Origin: Pseudomonas thermotolerans DSM 14292
Lineage (GTDB): Bacteria; Pseudomonadota; Gammaproteobacteria; Pseudomonadales; Pseudomonadaceae
Assembly: GCF_000364625.1 (NCBI RefSeq)
Contig: NZ_KB822618.1
Location: 1 to 64,000 of the forward strand
Direction of reading: 5' to 3'
Length of the DNA: 64,000 nt
A model generated the notes under the pieces. That model ran no database searches. It saw only the letters and a program-made list of their open reading frames with translations, and was not told the origin of the DNA. The translations under genes and the position numbers were made by a program. Of this stretch, positions 28,277 to 39,363 are shown one piece after another; the stretch's first letter is position 1, and every line of letters starts with the position of its first letter.

Positions 28277-29659
28277 TCAGATCACCCGCGAGAAGCGGAC
28301 GTTCTCCGCCGGGTTGAGGTAGCGGTCGAACAGCATGCTCACCGCGCGGACCAGCAGGCGACCGGCGGGCAGCACGCGGAGGTGCTCGTCGCCCAGCTCG
28401 ATCAGGCCGTCGGCGGCCATCTGCTCGAGATTCGGCCAGACGTTGGCGAAGTAGCGGCGGAACTCCAGGCCGTGGCGTTGCTCGATGCTGGCGAAGTCGA
28501 CGCGGAAGTCGCACATCAGGCGCTGGATCACCTCGGCGCGGATATCGTCGTCGCGGCTGCTGTGCAGGCCGCGGCAGGTGGCGAGCTGACCCTGGTCGAG
28601 ACTGTCCTGGTACTGGGCGAGGTCGCTGCTGTTCTGGCAGTACAGCGAGCCGACGTGGCTGATGGCGGAGACGCCGAAGCCGATCAGGTCGCAGTGGTCG
28701 TGGGTGGTGTAGCCCTGGAAGTTGCGGTGCAGGCGGCCGTCCTCCTGGGCGATGGCCAGGTCGTCGTCGGGCAGGGCGAAGTGGTCCATGCCGATGTGCC
28801 GGTAGCCGGCGCGCTCCAGCTGCTCGATGGTGCTGTGCAGCATGGTCAGCTTGTCGGCTGGTGAGGGCAGTTCCTGGCTGTTGATGCGCCGCTGCGGCAT
28901 GAAACGCTCCGGCAGATGGGCGTAGTTGAACACCGACAGGCGGTTGGGCTGCAGGGCGATGATTTCCTCCACGGTGCGCGCGAAGCTCTCCGGGGTCTGC
29001 TTGGGCAGGCCGTAGATCAGGTCGATGTTCACCGAGCGGTAGTGCAGGGCATGGGCGGCGTCGACGATGGCGCGGGTCTCCTCCAGGCTCTGCAGGCGGT
29101 TGACCGCGCGCTGCACCGCTGGGTCGAGATCTTGGACGCCCAGGCTGATGCGGTTGAAGCCCAGCTCGCGGAGCAGACCCATTGTCGCCCAGTCGGCCTC
29201 GCGCGGGTCGATCTCGATGCTGAAGTCGGCGTTGTCGTCGTCCTGCAGGGTGAAGTTGCGGCGCAGCTCGCTCATCACCTGGCGTAACTGGGCGTGATCG
29301 AGAAAGGTCGGCGTGCCGCCGCCGAAGTGCAGTTGCTCGACCACCTGCTCGCGGCCGAGGTGATGGGCGGCCAGCTCGAACTCGCGGAACAGGCGTTGCA
29401 GATAGGGCGCGCTGCGGCTGCGGTCCTTGGTGATCACCTTGTTGCAGGCGCAGTAGTAGCAGATGTTGGCGCAGAACGGGATGTGCACGTAGAGCGACAG
29501 CGAGCGGCCGGCCTTGCGGCTGTCGCGCAGGGCCTGGAGCAGCTCGAACTGGCCAACACCGGGATGGAACTGCACGGCGGTGGGGTAGGAGGTGTAGCGC
29601 GGGCCGGGCAGGTCGTAGCGGCGAATCAGGTCAGGGTCCCAGTGGATGGTTTCGAGCAT
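28277..29659 (-). CDS. hemN: Oxygen-independent coproporphyrinogen III dehydrogenase
   Basis: 460 aa radical-SAM enzyme that converts coproporphyrinogen III to protoporphyrinogen IX without oxygen in haem synthesis. The Fe-S ligands are C63, C67 and C70 (CANICYYC), the SAM-binding block is [11 protein letters not shown], and the HemN C-terminal domain is complete, including [24 protein letters not shown]. Start at 29659 ([12 protein letters not shown]), with GGAG seven bases upstream. An Anr box sits 65 bases before the start with a -10 at the right distance, so it is expected to rise when oxygen falls. Confidence 0.96.
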   Translation of the reverse strand: MLETIHWDPDLIRRYDLPGPRYTSYPTAVQFHPGVGQFELLQALRDSRKAGRSLSLYVHIPFCANICYYCACNKVITKDRSRSAPYLQRLFREFELAAHHLGREQVVEQLHFGGGTPTFLDHAQLRQVMSELRRNFTLQDDDNADFSIEIDPREADWATMGLLRELGFNRISLGVQDLDPAVQRAVNRLQSLEETRAIVDAAHALHYRSVNIDLIYGLPKQTPESFARTVEEIIALQPNRLSVFNYAHLPERFMPQRRINSQELPSPADKLTMLHSTIEQLERAGYRHIGMDHFALPDDDLAIAQEDGRLHRNFQGYTTHDHCDLIGFGVSAISHVGSLYCQNSSDLAQYQDSLDQGQLATCRGLHSSRDDDIRAEVIQRLMCDFRVDFASIEQRHGLEFRRYFANVWPNLEQMAADGLIELGDEHLRVLPAGRLLVRAVSMLFDRYLNPAENVRFSRVI

Positions 29660-29695
29660 GGCAGCGCTCCGCATTCAAGGCATTCAGTGACGCGG

Positions 29696-29737
29696 AGTCT
29701 ACGGAGCGCTACGGGGGGCCGCTTTGATCTGGGACAA
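29696..29737 (-). promoter_or_regulatory. Anr-dependent promoter of hemN
   Basis: Anr/Fnr box TTGATCTGGGACAA at 29724-29737 (left half perfect, right half three of five). On the minus strand TAGACT at 29701-29696 serves as -10. Box and -10 centres are 32 bp apart, which puts the box at -41.5, the class-II activation position, with a start near 29689. Confidence 0.75.
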
Positions 29738-29775
29738 GAGAAGCGGAAGCGCGGGCTGGTGCCACGGGGTGCGCC

Positions 29776-30459
29776 TCAGTGGCCCAGCAGCCAGGCCTGG
29801 TGTGGGCCGGGCAGGGTCCAGAGACCGAAGATAATCACCAGCAGGCCACCGGCCAGGCGTACCCCGCGACGGCGCAGCAGGGCGCCGAGACGTTCGGCGG
29901 CCAGACCGGTGGCGATCAGCACCGGCCAGGTGCCGAGGCCGAAAGCCAGCATCAGCAGGCCGCTGTGCAGGACGTCGCCTTGGCTGGCGGCCCATAGCAG
30001 GGTGCTGTAGACCAGGCCGCAGGGCAGCCAGCCCCAGAGCGTGCCGAGCAGCAGGGCGCGGGGCACGCTGGCCACCGGTAGCAGGCGCTTGGCGACTGGC
30101 TGGAGATGGCGCCAGAGACCGCGGCCGAGCGCCTCGACATGGGTCAGGCCGCTCCACCAGCCGGCCAGGTACAGGCCCATGGCGATCAGCAGCAGGCCGG
30201 CGATCACCCGCAGGAGCTTGGCCGCCGGGCTGCTGGCCAGCGCCCAGCCGGCCAGGCCGATGATCAGCCCGGCGGCGGCGTAGCTGAGGATGCGCCCGAG
30301 GTTGTAGGCGAGCAGCAGGCGAAGCCGCTGGGCGCGCCGTTCCGGCGGGATGGCCAGGGTTAGGGCGCCCATCAGTCCGCCGCACATGCCCAGGCAGTGG
30401 CCACCACCGAGCAGGCCAAGGATCAGTGCGGAAACCAGCAGCGGTAGCAGTTCAGCCAC
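29776..30459 (-). CDS. TauE/SafE-like (DsbD_2) membrane protein of the cbb3 assembly cluster
   Basis: 227 aa inner-membrane protein with about six helices. The first helix carries GLLGGGHCLGMCGGLMGAL, the Cys-containing signature of the DsbD_2/UreH-like group (PF13386), and a second repeat has WGWLPCGLVYSTLLW. Conserved Cys, His and Met in the membrane suggest transport of a metal ion or of reducing equivalents. It is the last gene of the ccoGHIS assembly operon and overlaps ccoS by eight bases, implicating it in copper or redox steps of cbb3 oxidase maturation. Function inferred only. Confidence 0.85.
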   Translation of the reverse strand: MAELLPLLVSALILGLLGGGHCLGMCGGLMGALTLAIPPERRAQRLRLLLAYNLGRILSYAAAGLIIGLAGWALASSPAAKLLRVIAGLLLIAMGLYLAGWWSGLTHVEALGRGLWRHLQPVAKRLLPVASVPRALLLGTLWGWLPCGLVYSTLLWAASQGDVLHSGLLMLAFGLGTWPVLIATGLAAERLGALLRRRGVRLAGGLLVIIFGLWTLPGPHQAWLLGH

Positions 30460-30661
30460 GTGGCGGTCCCTGCCGGTCCTCGGACTTGCCTTCGGCCTCG
30501 TCGACGCCGGCCTGGTGCTGCGGTTCGTCGTCGAACAGGATGCTGTGCGCCGGGCTGTCGAGGTCGTCGTACTGGCCGCTGTCCACCGCCCAGAAGAACA
30601 CGTAGATGGCCACCGCGACGATCAGCAGGGCGACGGGAATCAGGACGTAGAGCGCAGGCAT
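30452..30661 (-). CDS. ccoS: cbb3 oxidase assembly protein CcoS
   Basis: 69 aa single-span membrane protein: N-terminal helix LYVLIPVALLIVAVAIYVFFWAV followed by the family block SGQYDDLDSPAHSILFDD. CcoS is needed for cofactor insertion into cbb3-type cytochrome oxidase. It is encoded 80 bases after ccoI and overlaps the downstream TauE-like gene by eight bases. The tail is acidic and variable, as in relatives. Confidence 0.93.
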   Translation of the reverse strand: MPALYVLIPVALLIVAVAIYVFFWAVDSGQYDDLDSPAHSILFDDEPQHQAGVDEAEGKSEDRQGPPRG

Positions 30662-30741
30662 GGCAGTGTCTCGTCAGGAAGCGGCCCCAGACTACCTTCA
30701 CTGGACCGCAATAAGAAGCCGGGCGGAGCCTGGGGCCGGGG

Positions 30742-33183
30742 TCAAGGTTTCGTCAGCCTGAGCGCGTTGAGCACCACGGTCAGCGAGCTGACGGACATGC
30801 CGATGGCCGCCCAGGCCGGGGTGATCCAGCCGAGGGCGGCGAAGGGCAGCATCAACCCATTGTACAGCCCTGCCCATAGTAGGTTCTCGATGATGATCCG
30901 GCGCGTGCGGCGGGCCATGGCGAAGGCCGCGCTCAGGGCCTCCAGGCGGTTGGAGAGCAGCACCGCGTCAGCGCTGGTCTTCGCCAGGTCGGTGGCCGAG
31001 CCCATGGCCACGCTGATGTCGGCGGCGGCCAGCACTGGCACGTCGTTGACCCCGTCGCCGAGCATTAGAACCCGGTGCCCCTGTTCGCGCAGTTGCTGGA
31101 GGACCGCCAGCTTGTCGTTCGGGCGCAGGCCGCCACGGGCTTCGTCGATGCCCAGCTCGGTGGCGACCCTGGCGACCATCGGCGAGCTGTCGCCGGAGAG
31201 CAGCAGGGTGCGCCAGCCACGCGCCCGGCAGGCGTCCAGCAGCTGAGAGGCATCGCCGCGCAGGCGATCGTCGAGAACCAGCCAGGCCAGCAGGCCATGG
31301 CTGTCGCCGAGCAGCAGCCACTGGCCGGCCTCGTCGGGGATCGCCGGTGCCGGCTGGCCGCTCAGTTCGGCGACGAATGCCGGCTGGCCGATGCGCAGAC
31401 GGCGACCGGCTACCAGCCCTTCGAGGCCGAGGCCGGGGCTGGCGACCACTTCCTCGGCGGCCTCCGGGGCCTGGCCGAAGGCCTTGGCGATAGGGTGCTC
31501 GGAGCGATTCTCCAGGGCGGCGGCGAGGGCCAGGCAGGCGTCGGCGTCGACGCTACCCAGCGGGCGTATCTCGCGCAGGGTCAGCTTGCCCTCGGTGAGG
31601 GTGCCGGTCTTGTCGAAGATCACCGTGTCGATCTGGTTGAGGCCTTCCAGCACGTGGCCGCGGGTGAGCAGCAGACCGAGCTTGTGCAGGGTGCCGGTGG
31701 CCGCGGTGAGCGCGGTGGGGGTGGCCAGGGACAGGGCGCAGGGACAGGTGGCCACCAGCATGGCCAGCACCACCCAGAAGGCCCTCCCGGCATCCAGCTG
31801 CCACCAGATCAGACCGATGGCGGCGGCAGCCAGCAGGGAGAGCAGCAGGAACCACTGCGCGGCGCGGTCGGCCAGCTCGGCCAGACGCGGCTTCTCCGCC
31901 TGGGCACGCTCCAGCAGGCGGACGATGGCTGACAGCCGGGTGTCCTGGCCGAGGGCCTGGACCTCCACCACCAGCGGACCCTCGACGTTGAGGGTGCCGG
32001 CGGTCACCGTATCGCCGACGCCTCGCAGCTGCGGCAGGTATTCGCCGGTGAGCAGGGATTCGTCGACGCTGGACTGACCCTCGAGGATCCGCCCGTCGGC
32101 CGGCAGCACGGCGCCGGGCGGCACCTGCACGCGGTCGCCGACGCGCAGTTCGCTGAGCAGGATGCGCTCGCCGTGGCCTTCGGCATCCAGGCGTAGACAG
32201 GAGGCCGGCAGCAGGTTGACCAGTTGCGCGGTGGCCGCCGCCGTGCGCTCGCGAGCGCGGCGTTCCAGGTAGCGGCCGGCGAGCAGGAACAGGGCGAACA
32301 TGCCGACGGCGTCGAAGTACAGCTCGCCGCGCCCGCTGATCGCCGTCCAGATGCCGGCCAGATAGGCGCTGCCGATGGCCAGCGACACCGAGACGTCCAT
32401 GGTCAGGTGGCGGGTGCGCAGGTCGCGCAGGGCGCCGCGGAAGAAGGGCGCGCAGCTGTAGAAGACGATCGGCGTGGTGAGGAACATCGCCACCCAGCGC
32501 ATGATCTGGTGCAGTTCGGGGCTGAGGTCGATGTTGAATTCCGGCCAGGTGGCCATGGTTGCCATCATCGCCTGGAACCACAGCAGGCCGGCGACGCCCA
32601 ACCGGCGCAGGGCCCGGCGGTTTTCCGCGGCGAGCTGCTCGGTGGCGCGGTCCGGCTGGTAGGGGTGGGCGACGTAGCCGATCTTGCGCAGCGAGGTGAG
32701 CAGTTGGCTGAGCGGCAGCTGGCTGTCCGCCCAGCGCACCTGCAGGCGATGGTTGGAGAGGTTGAGGTGCGCCTCGGCGACCCCCGGCAGGCGCCCGAGG
32801 TGATGCTCGATCAGCCAGCTGCAGGCGGCGCAGCTGACGCCCTCCACCAGCAGGGTGGCTTCGGCCAGTTCGCCCTGGTGATGGACGAAGGGCTGCTGCA
32901 CCTCGGGGCGGTCGTAGAGAGCCAGCTCGTCGGTGAGCTGCTGGGGCAGGTTCTGCGGGTTGGCGGACGGCTCGCTGCGGTGCCGGTAGTAGCTTTCCAG
33001 ACCGCCGGCGACGATGGCCTCGGCCACCGCCTGGCAGCCCGGGCAGCAGAACTCGCGGGTTTCGCCGAGCACGGCGGCGCGAAAGCGGCTGCCGGCGGGC
33101 ACCGGCAAACCGCAGTGGTAGCAGGGCAGGGGCGCGCTGGTTGGCGCCTGGCGGGATACGGCGGTGCCGTCGGCCGTGCTCAT
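30742..33183 (-). CDS. ccoI: Copper-translocating P-type ATPase CcoI (FixI)
   Basis: 813 aa P1B-type ATPase that exports copper across the inner membrane for cbb3 oxidase assembly. Its N-terminal Cys-rich metal-binding module (PCYHCGLPVP, FCCPGC) precedes an HMA domain with GVSCAACSW. Then come about eight membrane helices with CPC in ATCPCALSLATP, the phosphorylation site DKTGTLTEG, and the hinge GDGVNDVPVL. The N-terminal Cys module is characteristic of CcoI/CopA2 rather than of detoxifying CopA. Its start overlaps the ccoH stop (ATGA). Confidence 0.95.
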   Translation of the reverse strand: MSTADGTAVSRQAPTSAPLPCYHCGLPVPAGSRFRAAVLGETREFCCPGCQAVAEAIVAGGLESYYRHRSEPSANPQNLPQQLTDELALYDRPEVQQPFVHHQGELAEATLLVEGVSCAACSWLIEHHLGRLPGVAEAHLNLSNHRLQVRWADSQLPLSQLLTSLRKIGYVAHPYQPDRATEQLAAENRRALRRLGVAGLLWFQAMMATMATWPEFNIDLSPELHQIMRWVAMFLTTPIVFYSCAPFFRGALRDLRTRHLTMDVSVSLAIGSAYLAGIWTAISGRGELYFDAVGMFALFLLAGRYLERRARERTAAATAQLVNLLPASCLRLDAEGHGERILLSELRVGDRVQVPPGAVLPADGRILEGQSSVDESLLTGEYLPQLRGVGDTVTAGTLNVEGPLVVEVQALGQDTRLSAIVRLLERAQAEKPRLAELADRAAQWFLLLSLLAAAAIGLIWWQLDAGRAFWVVLAMLVATCPCALSLATPTALTAATGTLHKLGLLLTRGHVLEGLNQIDTVIFDKTGTLTEGKLTLREIRPLGSVDADACLALAAALENRSEHPIAKAFGQAPEAAEEVVASPGLGLEGLVAGRRLRIGQPAFVAELSGQPAPAIPDEAGQWLLLGDSHGLLAWLVLDDRLRGDASQLLDACRARGWRTLLLSGDSSPMVARVATELGIDEARGGLRPNDKLAVLQQLREQGHRVLMLGDGVNDVPVLAAADISVAMGSATDLAKTSADAVLLSNRLEALSAAFAMARRTRRIIIENLLWAGLYNGLMLPFAALGWITPAWAAIGMSVSSLTVVLNALRLTKP

Positions 33184-33722
33184 CGGCTCAGGTCTTCGGC
33201 TCCCGGAATGGCTTCGTCGCCCAGCACCAGCTCGGCGCCCGGGGCGACGGTCTCTTCCTCGAAGATGCGCCAGGTTCTACCGTCCTGTTCGCCGAGCAGT
33301 TCGATGAAGCGGCGGCCCTCGACGGCTTCGGTGAGCTGGCCGATGTAGCGGTCCGGCTCGCTGGCGCTGCGCATCAGACGGATGTGGCGGTCCTTCTCCG
33401 GCTGGGTGGGGGAGAACAGGTTGATCTCCAGCTGCTCGGGGGTGCTGGCGCCGCTGAGACGCAGGCTCAGCTCGCCGGTCAACTCGTCGATACGGATCTG
33501 CGCGCGCAGGCCGAGGTCGCGGGCCAGCCGCTCACGGTCCAGGGAACGGTTGATGCCCTTGCCGGCCTCGTAATAGTTGTCGTTGACCAGTGTGTCCTGG
33601 TTGTCGATGGCGATGCGGATCAGGTTGATGCTAAGCAGCACCGAGGTGGCCAGCATGCCGATGATGGCCCAGGGCCAGAAGTTCTTGTACCAGCGGGTGG
33701 TGTGTTGGGGTTGCACGGGCAT
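33180..33722 (-). CDS. ccoH: cbb3 oxidase assembly protein CcoH (FixH)
   Basis: 180 aa protein with one N-terminal membrane span (WAIIGMLATSVLLSINLIRIAI) and a periplasmic FixH domain (NDNYYEAGKGINRSLDRERLARDLGL, then a beta-rich part). CcoH binds the oxidase subunits during assembly and stays with the complex. It is separated from ccoG by 49 bases and overlaps ccoI by four, so it is translated together with the copper pump. Confidence 0.93.
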   Translation of the reverse strand: MPVQPQHTTRWYKNFWPWAIIGMLATSVLLSINLIRIAIDNQDTLVNDNYYEAGKGINRSLDRERLARDLGLRAQIRIDELTGELSLRLSGASTPEQLEINLFSPTQPEKDRHIRLMRSASEPDRYIGQLTEAVEGRRFIELLGEQDGRTWRIFEEETVAPGAELVLGDEAIPGAEDLSR

Positions 33723-33771
33723 TCAGGTGTTCTCGTGAAGGAAGCGGGCGCGCCAGGCGCGCCCGAGGCTA

Positions 33772-35187
33772 TCAGTTGAGGCGCGGACCGATGAAGCGGG
33801 TCTTGGCTTCGACCTTGATGTCCGGATCGTCGGTGCTCTGCAGGGTGAAGAACACCTCGTTGGTGGTCGAGGGCAGCTTCTCCGGGGCTACCGAGAGCTG
33901 CGCCGGCAAGGTGACGATCTCGCCTGCGGCGACCTGCACTTCCTGCTTGCCGCCGAGCTGGATGCCATCCAGACCGTAGGCGCCGATCACGTAGGTGTGG
34001 TCGCGCTGGTCCTTGTTCATGATCTTCAGGCTGTAGACGTTCTCGATCCAGCCCTGGCTGTTCTCGCGGAACAGCACGCGGTCCTTGCTGACGTCGAAGC
34101 CGGCCAGCGGACGGGTGATCACAGCAGTGGTCAGGGTGGCGATGATCAGCAGCAGGGCGGTGGCGTAGCCGATCAGCCGCGGACGCAGCAGATGGGTCTT
34201 TTGTCCGGACAGGTTGTGTTCGGTGGTGTAGCTGATCAGGCCGCGGGGGTAGCCCATCTTGTCCATGATGCCGTCGCAGGCGTCGATACAGGCGGCGCAG
34301 CCGATGCACTCGATCTGCAGGCCGTCGCGGATGTCGATGCCGGTGGGGCAGACCTGTACGCACATGGTGCAGTCGATGCAGTCGCCGAGCCCCTGGGCTC
34401 GGTAGTCGACGCCCTTCTTGCGCGGGCCGCGCTTCTCGCCGCGGCGTGGGTCGTAGGAGACGATCAGGGTGTCCTTGTCGAACATCACGCTCTGGAAGCG
34501 GGCGTAGGGACACATGTAGATGCACACCTGCTCGCGTAGCCAGCCGGCGTTGCCATAGGTGGCCAGGGTGAAGAAGGCCACCCAGAAGTAGGCCCAGCCA
34601 CTGGCCTCGCCGGTGAACAGGTCGATCACCAGCTCGCGGATCGGCGAGAAGTAGCCGACGAAAGTCAGGCCAGTGACGAAGCCGATCAGGATCCACAGGG
34701 CGTGCTTGGCGAACTTGCGCAGGAACTTGTTGACGCTCATCGGCGCCTTGTCGAGCTTCATGCGCTGGTTGCGATCACCCTCGGTGATCTTCTCGCACCA
34801 CATGAAGATCCAGGTCCAGACGCTCTGCGGGCAGGTGTAGCCGCACCACACCCTGCCGGCGAATACCGTGATGAAGAACAGCCCGTAGGCGCAGGTGATC
34901 AGGATGCCGGAGAGAAGGATGAAGTCCTGCGGCCAGAAGGTGGCGCCGAAGATGAAGAACTTGCGCTCCGGCAAATCCCACCAGACGGCCTGGCGGCCGT
35001 TCCAGGTGAGCCACACGGTACCGAAATACAGCAGGAACAGGATGGCCCCGCCGAAGCGCCGCAGGTTGCGGTAGAAGCCGGTGAAGGAGCGGGTGTAGAT
35101 CTTTTCCCTTGAAGCATAGAGATCGACGTTTCCTGTCGCGGGCTTGGCCTGCGGGGTCACGTCCTGAACCGGAATTTGTTTGCTCAT
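33772..35187 (-). CDS. ccoG: cbb3 oxidase maturation protein CcoG (cupric reductase)
   Basis: 471 aa polyferredoxin-like membrane protein of the RdxA/CcoG family, known to reduce Cu(II) to Cu(I) for cbb3 assembly. It has several membrane helices (ILFLLYFGTVWLTW, ILILITCAYGLFFITVFAG), the membrane CGYTCPQSVWTW motif, two 4Fe-4S clusters CIDCTMCVQVCP and CIGCAACIDACDG, and a C-terminal periplasmic immunoglobulin-like domain. Start at 35187 (MSKQIPVQDVTP); upstream Met 35190 and GTG 35199 are alternatives. It begins the assembly operon downstream of ccoP. Confidence 0.94.
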   Translation of the reverse strand: MSKQIPVQDVTPQAKPATGNVDLYASREKIYTRSFTGFYRNLRRFGGAILFLLYFGTVWLTWNGRQAVWWDLPERKFFIFGATFWPQDFILLSGILITCAYGLFFITVFAGRVWCGYTCPQSVWTWIFMWCEKITEGDRNQRMKLDKAPMSVNKFLRKFAKHALWILIGFVTGLTFVGYFSPIRELVIDLFTGEASGWAYFWVAFFTLATYGNAGWLREQVCIYMCPYARFQSVMFDKDTLIVSYDPRRGEKRGPRKKGVDYRAQGLGDCIDCTMCVQVCPTGIDIRDGLQIECIGCAACIDACDGIMDKMGYPRGLISYTTEHNLSGQKTHLLRPRLIGYATALLLIIATLTTAVITRPLAGFDVSKDRVLFRENSQGWIENVYSLKIMNKDQRDHTYVIGAYGLDGIQLGGKQEVQVAAGEIVTLPAQLSVAPEKLPSTTNEVFFTLQSTDDPDIKVEAKTRFIGPRLN

Positions 35188-35308
35188 CATGCGTACCACG
35201 GCAATGGGGAATGCCTCGGTCAGTGCAATGCCGACAGAGATCGGGGCTCGATTATACGCCGGAGGGACTGGCGGGATGTGCGACGCTACGTCGCGCGGAG
35301 GGATTCCG

Positions 35309-35330
35309 CCCGGCTCCGTGCGGAGCCGGG
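35309..35330. terminator. Strong hairpin between ccoP and ccoG
   Basis: Perfect 10-bp stem CCCGGCTCCG / CGGAGCCGGG with a TG loop just after the ccoP stop. There is no T-tract on the minus strand, so it may be a processing or partial terminator that lowers expression of the assembly genes relative to the oxidase. Confidence 0.55.
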
Positions 35331-35343
35331 GGAGGGGGGAGGC

Positions 35344-36315
35344 TTACTCGGCGGCGGATTCGCCGTGGGACAGGCTGTACACGTAGGCCGCCAGGAGGTG
35401 GACCTTGTCGTTGCCCTGAAGTTCGGCCTGAGCAGGCATCACGCCGGTGCGGCCGTAGCGGATGGTCTGCTGCAGCTGGGTGAAGCTGGTGCCGTAGATG
35501 AAGGCATCCGGACGGGTCAGGTCAGGCGCGCCGAGCGCCGGGGTGCCCTTACCTTCGGCGCCGTGGCAGGCCGAGCAGACGGTGGCGAAGATCTGCTTGC
35601 CGGCCTCGACGTCCGCTTCCACGCCTTCCGGCAGCTTGCGGCCGTGCAGCTGGGTGAGGACGAAGGCGGCGACATTGTGCACGCCCTGGTCGCCGATCAC
35701 CGGGCCCTGGGCAGGCATCATGCCGTGACGACCGTCCATGATGGTGGTCTTGATGGTTTCCGGCTCGCCGCCCCAGCGCCACACGTCGTCGGTCAGGTTC
35801 GGGAAGCCGTAGGCGCCGCGGGCGTCGGAACCGTGGCAGATGGCGCAGTTGGAGGCGAACAGGCGGCTGCCCATCTTCAGAGCCTGCGGGTCCTTGGCCA
35901 CTTCCTCAATGGGCATGGCGGCGAACTTGGCGAAGATGGGGCCGAACTTGGCGTCGGCCTTGGCCATTTCCTTTTCCCACTCGTGGACGCCGGTCCAGCC
36001 CGGCTGGCCGTCGGCGAATTCCTGCTTGGTCTCGTTGTTCAGGTAGCTGTAGCCCGGCAGCATGCCTTTCCAGTTACCCAGGCCCGGGTACAGGAACAGG
36101 TAGCCTAGGGCGAACACGATGGTGGCGCAGAACAGCAGGAACCACCATTTCGGCAGGGGGTTGTCGTACTCTTCGATACCGTCGAAGGAGTGACCGACGG
36201 TTTCGTCGGTGGTGTCAGCGCGCTGGCCGCGACGGGTTGCGAACAGCAGCCACGTCAGGGCGAAGATGGTGCCCAGGGACAGTACGGTGACGTACAGACT
36301 CCAGAAGGGGGTCAT
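35344..36315 (-). CDS. ccoP: cbb3 oxidase di-haem subunit CcoP
   Basis: 323 aa membrane-anchored cytochrome c. It has two N-terminal spans ([43 protein letters not shown]) with the FixP N-terminal block DNPLPKWWF between them, then two cytochrome c domains with CAICH and CSACH haem sites and Met ligands in MMPAQGP and GVMPAQ. It receives electrons and passes them to CcoO/CcoN. Its start overlaps the end of ccoQ by four bases. Confidence 0.96.
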   Translation of the reverse strand: MTPFWSLYVTVLSLGTIFALTWLLFATRRGQRADTTDETVGHSFDGIEEYDNPLPKWWFLLFCATIVFALGYLFLYPGLGNWKGMLPGYSYLNNETKQEFADGQPGWTGVHEWEKEMAKADAKFGPIFAKFAAMPIEEVAKDPQALKMGSRLFASNCAICHGSDARGAYGFPNLTDDVWRWGGEPETIKTTIMDGRHGMMPAQGPVIGDQGVHNVAAFVLTQLHGRKLPEGVEADVEAGKQIFATVCSACHGAEGKGTPALGAPDLTRPDAFIYGTSFTQLQQTIRYGRTGVMPAQAELQGNDKVHLLAAYVYSLSHGESAAE

Positions 36316-36503
36316 TCTTTGTTACTCCTAGAAGCTTGCTCTTGCTGGACGTGCTTGATGGATTCGGGGTCGTCGGCGAACGGCAGCAAGGTGGCCTCGT
36401 CGAAGTCCTTCTTGCGTCTGGAGCTGAACGCCCAGAGCATCAGTCCGACGAAGGCTATGAAAACGACGAGGGTGCCAAGTCCGCGAATGGTCCCGATATC
36501 CAT
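36312..36503 (-). CDS. ccoQ: cbb3 oxidase small subunit CcoQ
   Basis: 63 aa single-span protein ([20 protein letters not shown], then [14 protein letters not shown]), the standard CcoQ form that stabilises the complex. ATG 36503 is preferred, with GGTGA five bases upstream; a GTG at 36512 that overlaps the ccoO stop would add three residues. It ends overlapping the ccoP start. Confidence 0.93.
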   Translation of the reverse strand: MDIGTIRGLGTLVVFIAFVGLMLWAFSSRRKKDFDEATLLPFADDPESIKHVQQEQASRSNKE

Positions 36504-36508
36504 CACAG

Positions 36509-37120
36509 TCACCGTTTGCTCTTGATGATGGTGCCAAGGCTCTGCAGGTAGGCGACCAGGGCATCCATCTCGGTCTTGCCCTTGACGGCCTCGCGAGCGC
36601 CGGCAATGTCTTCATCGGTGTAGGGCACGCCCAGGGCGCGCATCGCTTCCATCTTCTTGGCGGTGTCCTTGCCGTCCAGCTTCCGTTCCACCAGCCAGGG
36701 GTAGGCCGGCATCACGGATTCAGGCACCACGTTGCGCGGGTTGTACAGGTGGGCGCGGTGCCACTCGTCCGAGTAGCGGCCGCCGACGCGGGCCAGGTCC
36801 GGACCGGTGCGCTTGGAGCCCCACAGGAAGGGGTGGTCCCAGACGCTTTCGCCGGCCACGGAGTAGTGGCCGTAGCGCTCGGTCTCGGCGCGGAACGGAC
36901 GGATCATCTGGGAATGGCAGCCGACGCAGCCTTCCTTGATGTAGACGTCGCGGCCCTCCAGCTCCAGGGCGGTGCGCGGCTTCATGCCTTCCACCGGCTT
37001 GTTGGTGACGTCCTGGAAGAACAGCGGGACGATCTGGGTCAGGCCGCCGATGCTGACGGCCAGCACCATGCAGAGGATCAGCAGTCCCAGGTTCTTTTCG
37101 ACTACTTCATGCTTGTTCAT
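36509..37120 (-). CDS. ccoO: cbb3 oxidase mono-haem subunit CcoO
   Basis: 203 aa membrane-anchored cytochrome c: N-terminal span ([25 protein letters not shown]), haem-binding [29 protein letters not shown] and the Met-ligand region [11 protein letters not shown]. It lies 11 bases after ccoN and five before ccoQ in one operon, and transfers electrons from CcoP to the catalytic subunit. Start at 37120 ([15 protein letters not shown]) with AGGAG upstream. Confidence 0.96.
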   Translation of the reverse strand: MNKHEVVEKNLGLLILCMVLAVSIGGLTQIVPLFFQDVTNKPVEGMKPRTALELEGRDVYIKEGCVGCHSQMIRPFRAETERYGHYSVAGESVWDHPFLWGSKRTGPDLARVGGRYSDEWHRAHLYNPRNVVPESVMPAYPWLVERKLDGKDTAKKMEAMRALGVPYTDEDIAGAREAVKGKTEMDALVAYLQSLGTIIKSKR

Positions 37121-37131
37121 CGCGATTCTCC

Positions 37132-38556
<1,425 letters not shown>

Positions 38557-38614
38557 TTGCGTTGGCTTCCGTCCACGGTTCGATTGGTTATTTCTTGCAC
38601 GAGGGTGCACGGCA

Positions 38615-38656
38615 AGCATGTCCAACCCCCCTTCCACCAACATTGATCTGGGTCAA
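38615..38656 (-). promoter_or_regulatory. Anr-dependent promoter of ccoNOQP, inside the divergent hydrolase gene
   Basis: TTGATCTGGGTCAA at 38643-38656 matches the Anr consensus TTGAT-N4-ATCAA except one base. A class-II start would lie near 38608, with the weak -10 CATGCT at 38620-38615. The box falls in codons 9-13 of the divergent hydrolase gene and the -10 covers its ATG. Confidence 0.75.
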
Positions 38657-39301
38657 GGGCAATACCGTCCTGCCGAGCTGCTGTGGCAACACGCCGCAGC
38701 CGGTGGCCGGTTCACCCTGATTCTCGCCCACGGCGCCGGCGCGCCCATGGACAGCGACTTCATGCAGGGCATGGCCGAGCGCCTGGCGGAGCGCGGCGTG
38801 AATGTGGTGCGCTTCGAGTTCGCCTACATGGCGGCACGCCGACTGGACGGGCGTCGGCGGCCGCCGAATCCCCAGGCCCAACTGCTGGAGCGCTGGCGCG
38901 AGGTGCATGCCCAGGTGCGTGCACGGGTGGACGGGCCGCTGGCCATCGGCGGCAAGTCCATGGGCGGGCGGATGGCTAGTCTGCTGGCCGACGAGCTGGG
39001 AGCGGATGCGCTGGTCTGTCTGGGCTACCCCTTCCACGCCGCCGGCAAGCCGGAGAAGCCGAGGGTAGGGCACCTGGCGGAACTGCGCACGCCGACTCTG
39101 ATCGTCCAGGGCGAGCGCGATGCCCTGGGCAACCGGCCGACCGTGGAGGGTTACCGGTTGTCAGGCGCCATAGAGCTGTGCTGGCTGCCGGCTGCAGACC
39201 ACGACCTCAAGCCGCTCAAGGCATCCGGCTTCAGCCATGCGCAGCATCTGGATCGCGCGGCGGATGCGGTGGTGGGGTTCCTGACGAGGATGGCCGGCTA
39301 A
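38618..39301 (+). CDS. Alpha/beta-hydrolase of the KANL3/Tex30 (dienelactone hydrolase-like) type
   Basis: 227 aa cytoplasmic hydrolase. It has the oxyanion block [16 protein letters not shown], the nucleophile elbow [11 protein letters not shown] (Ser), an acid in VQGERDALG, and His in [10 protein letters not shown], so the catalytic triad is complete. Such proteins are often found beside cbb3 operons in Pseudomonas; their substrate is not known. The start at 38618 lacks a clear ribosome-binding site, but later starts would cut the first strand. Its 5' end overlaps the ccoN promoter, so Anr binding could repress it. Confidence 0.85.
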   Translation: MSNPPSTNIDLGQGQYRPAELLWQHAAAGGRFTLILAHGAGAPMDSDFMQGMAERLAERGVNVVRFEFAYMAARRLDGRRRPPNPQAQLLERWREVHAQVRARVDGPLAIGGKSMGGRMASLLADELGADALVCLGYPFHAAGKPEKPRVGHLAELRTPTLIVQGERDALGNRPTVEGYRLSGAIELCWLPAADHDLKPLKASGFSHAQHLDRAADAVVGFLTRMAG

Positions 39302-39318
39302 CGGCCCGGCGGAGCGGA

Positions 39319-39344
39319 AGGCCTGCCGAGGTGGTGGCAGGCCT
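39319..39344. terminator. Hairpin between the hydrolase gene and aer
   Basis: Nine-base stem AGGCCTGCC (39319-39327) with GGCAGGCCT (39336-39344) in the 62-base gap between convergent genes. No T-run follows, so factor-independent termination would be weak. Confidence 0.5.
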
Positions 39345-39363
39345 GCGCTTCGTGAAGGGGCGC

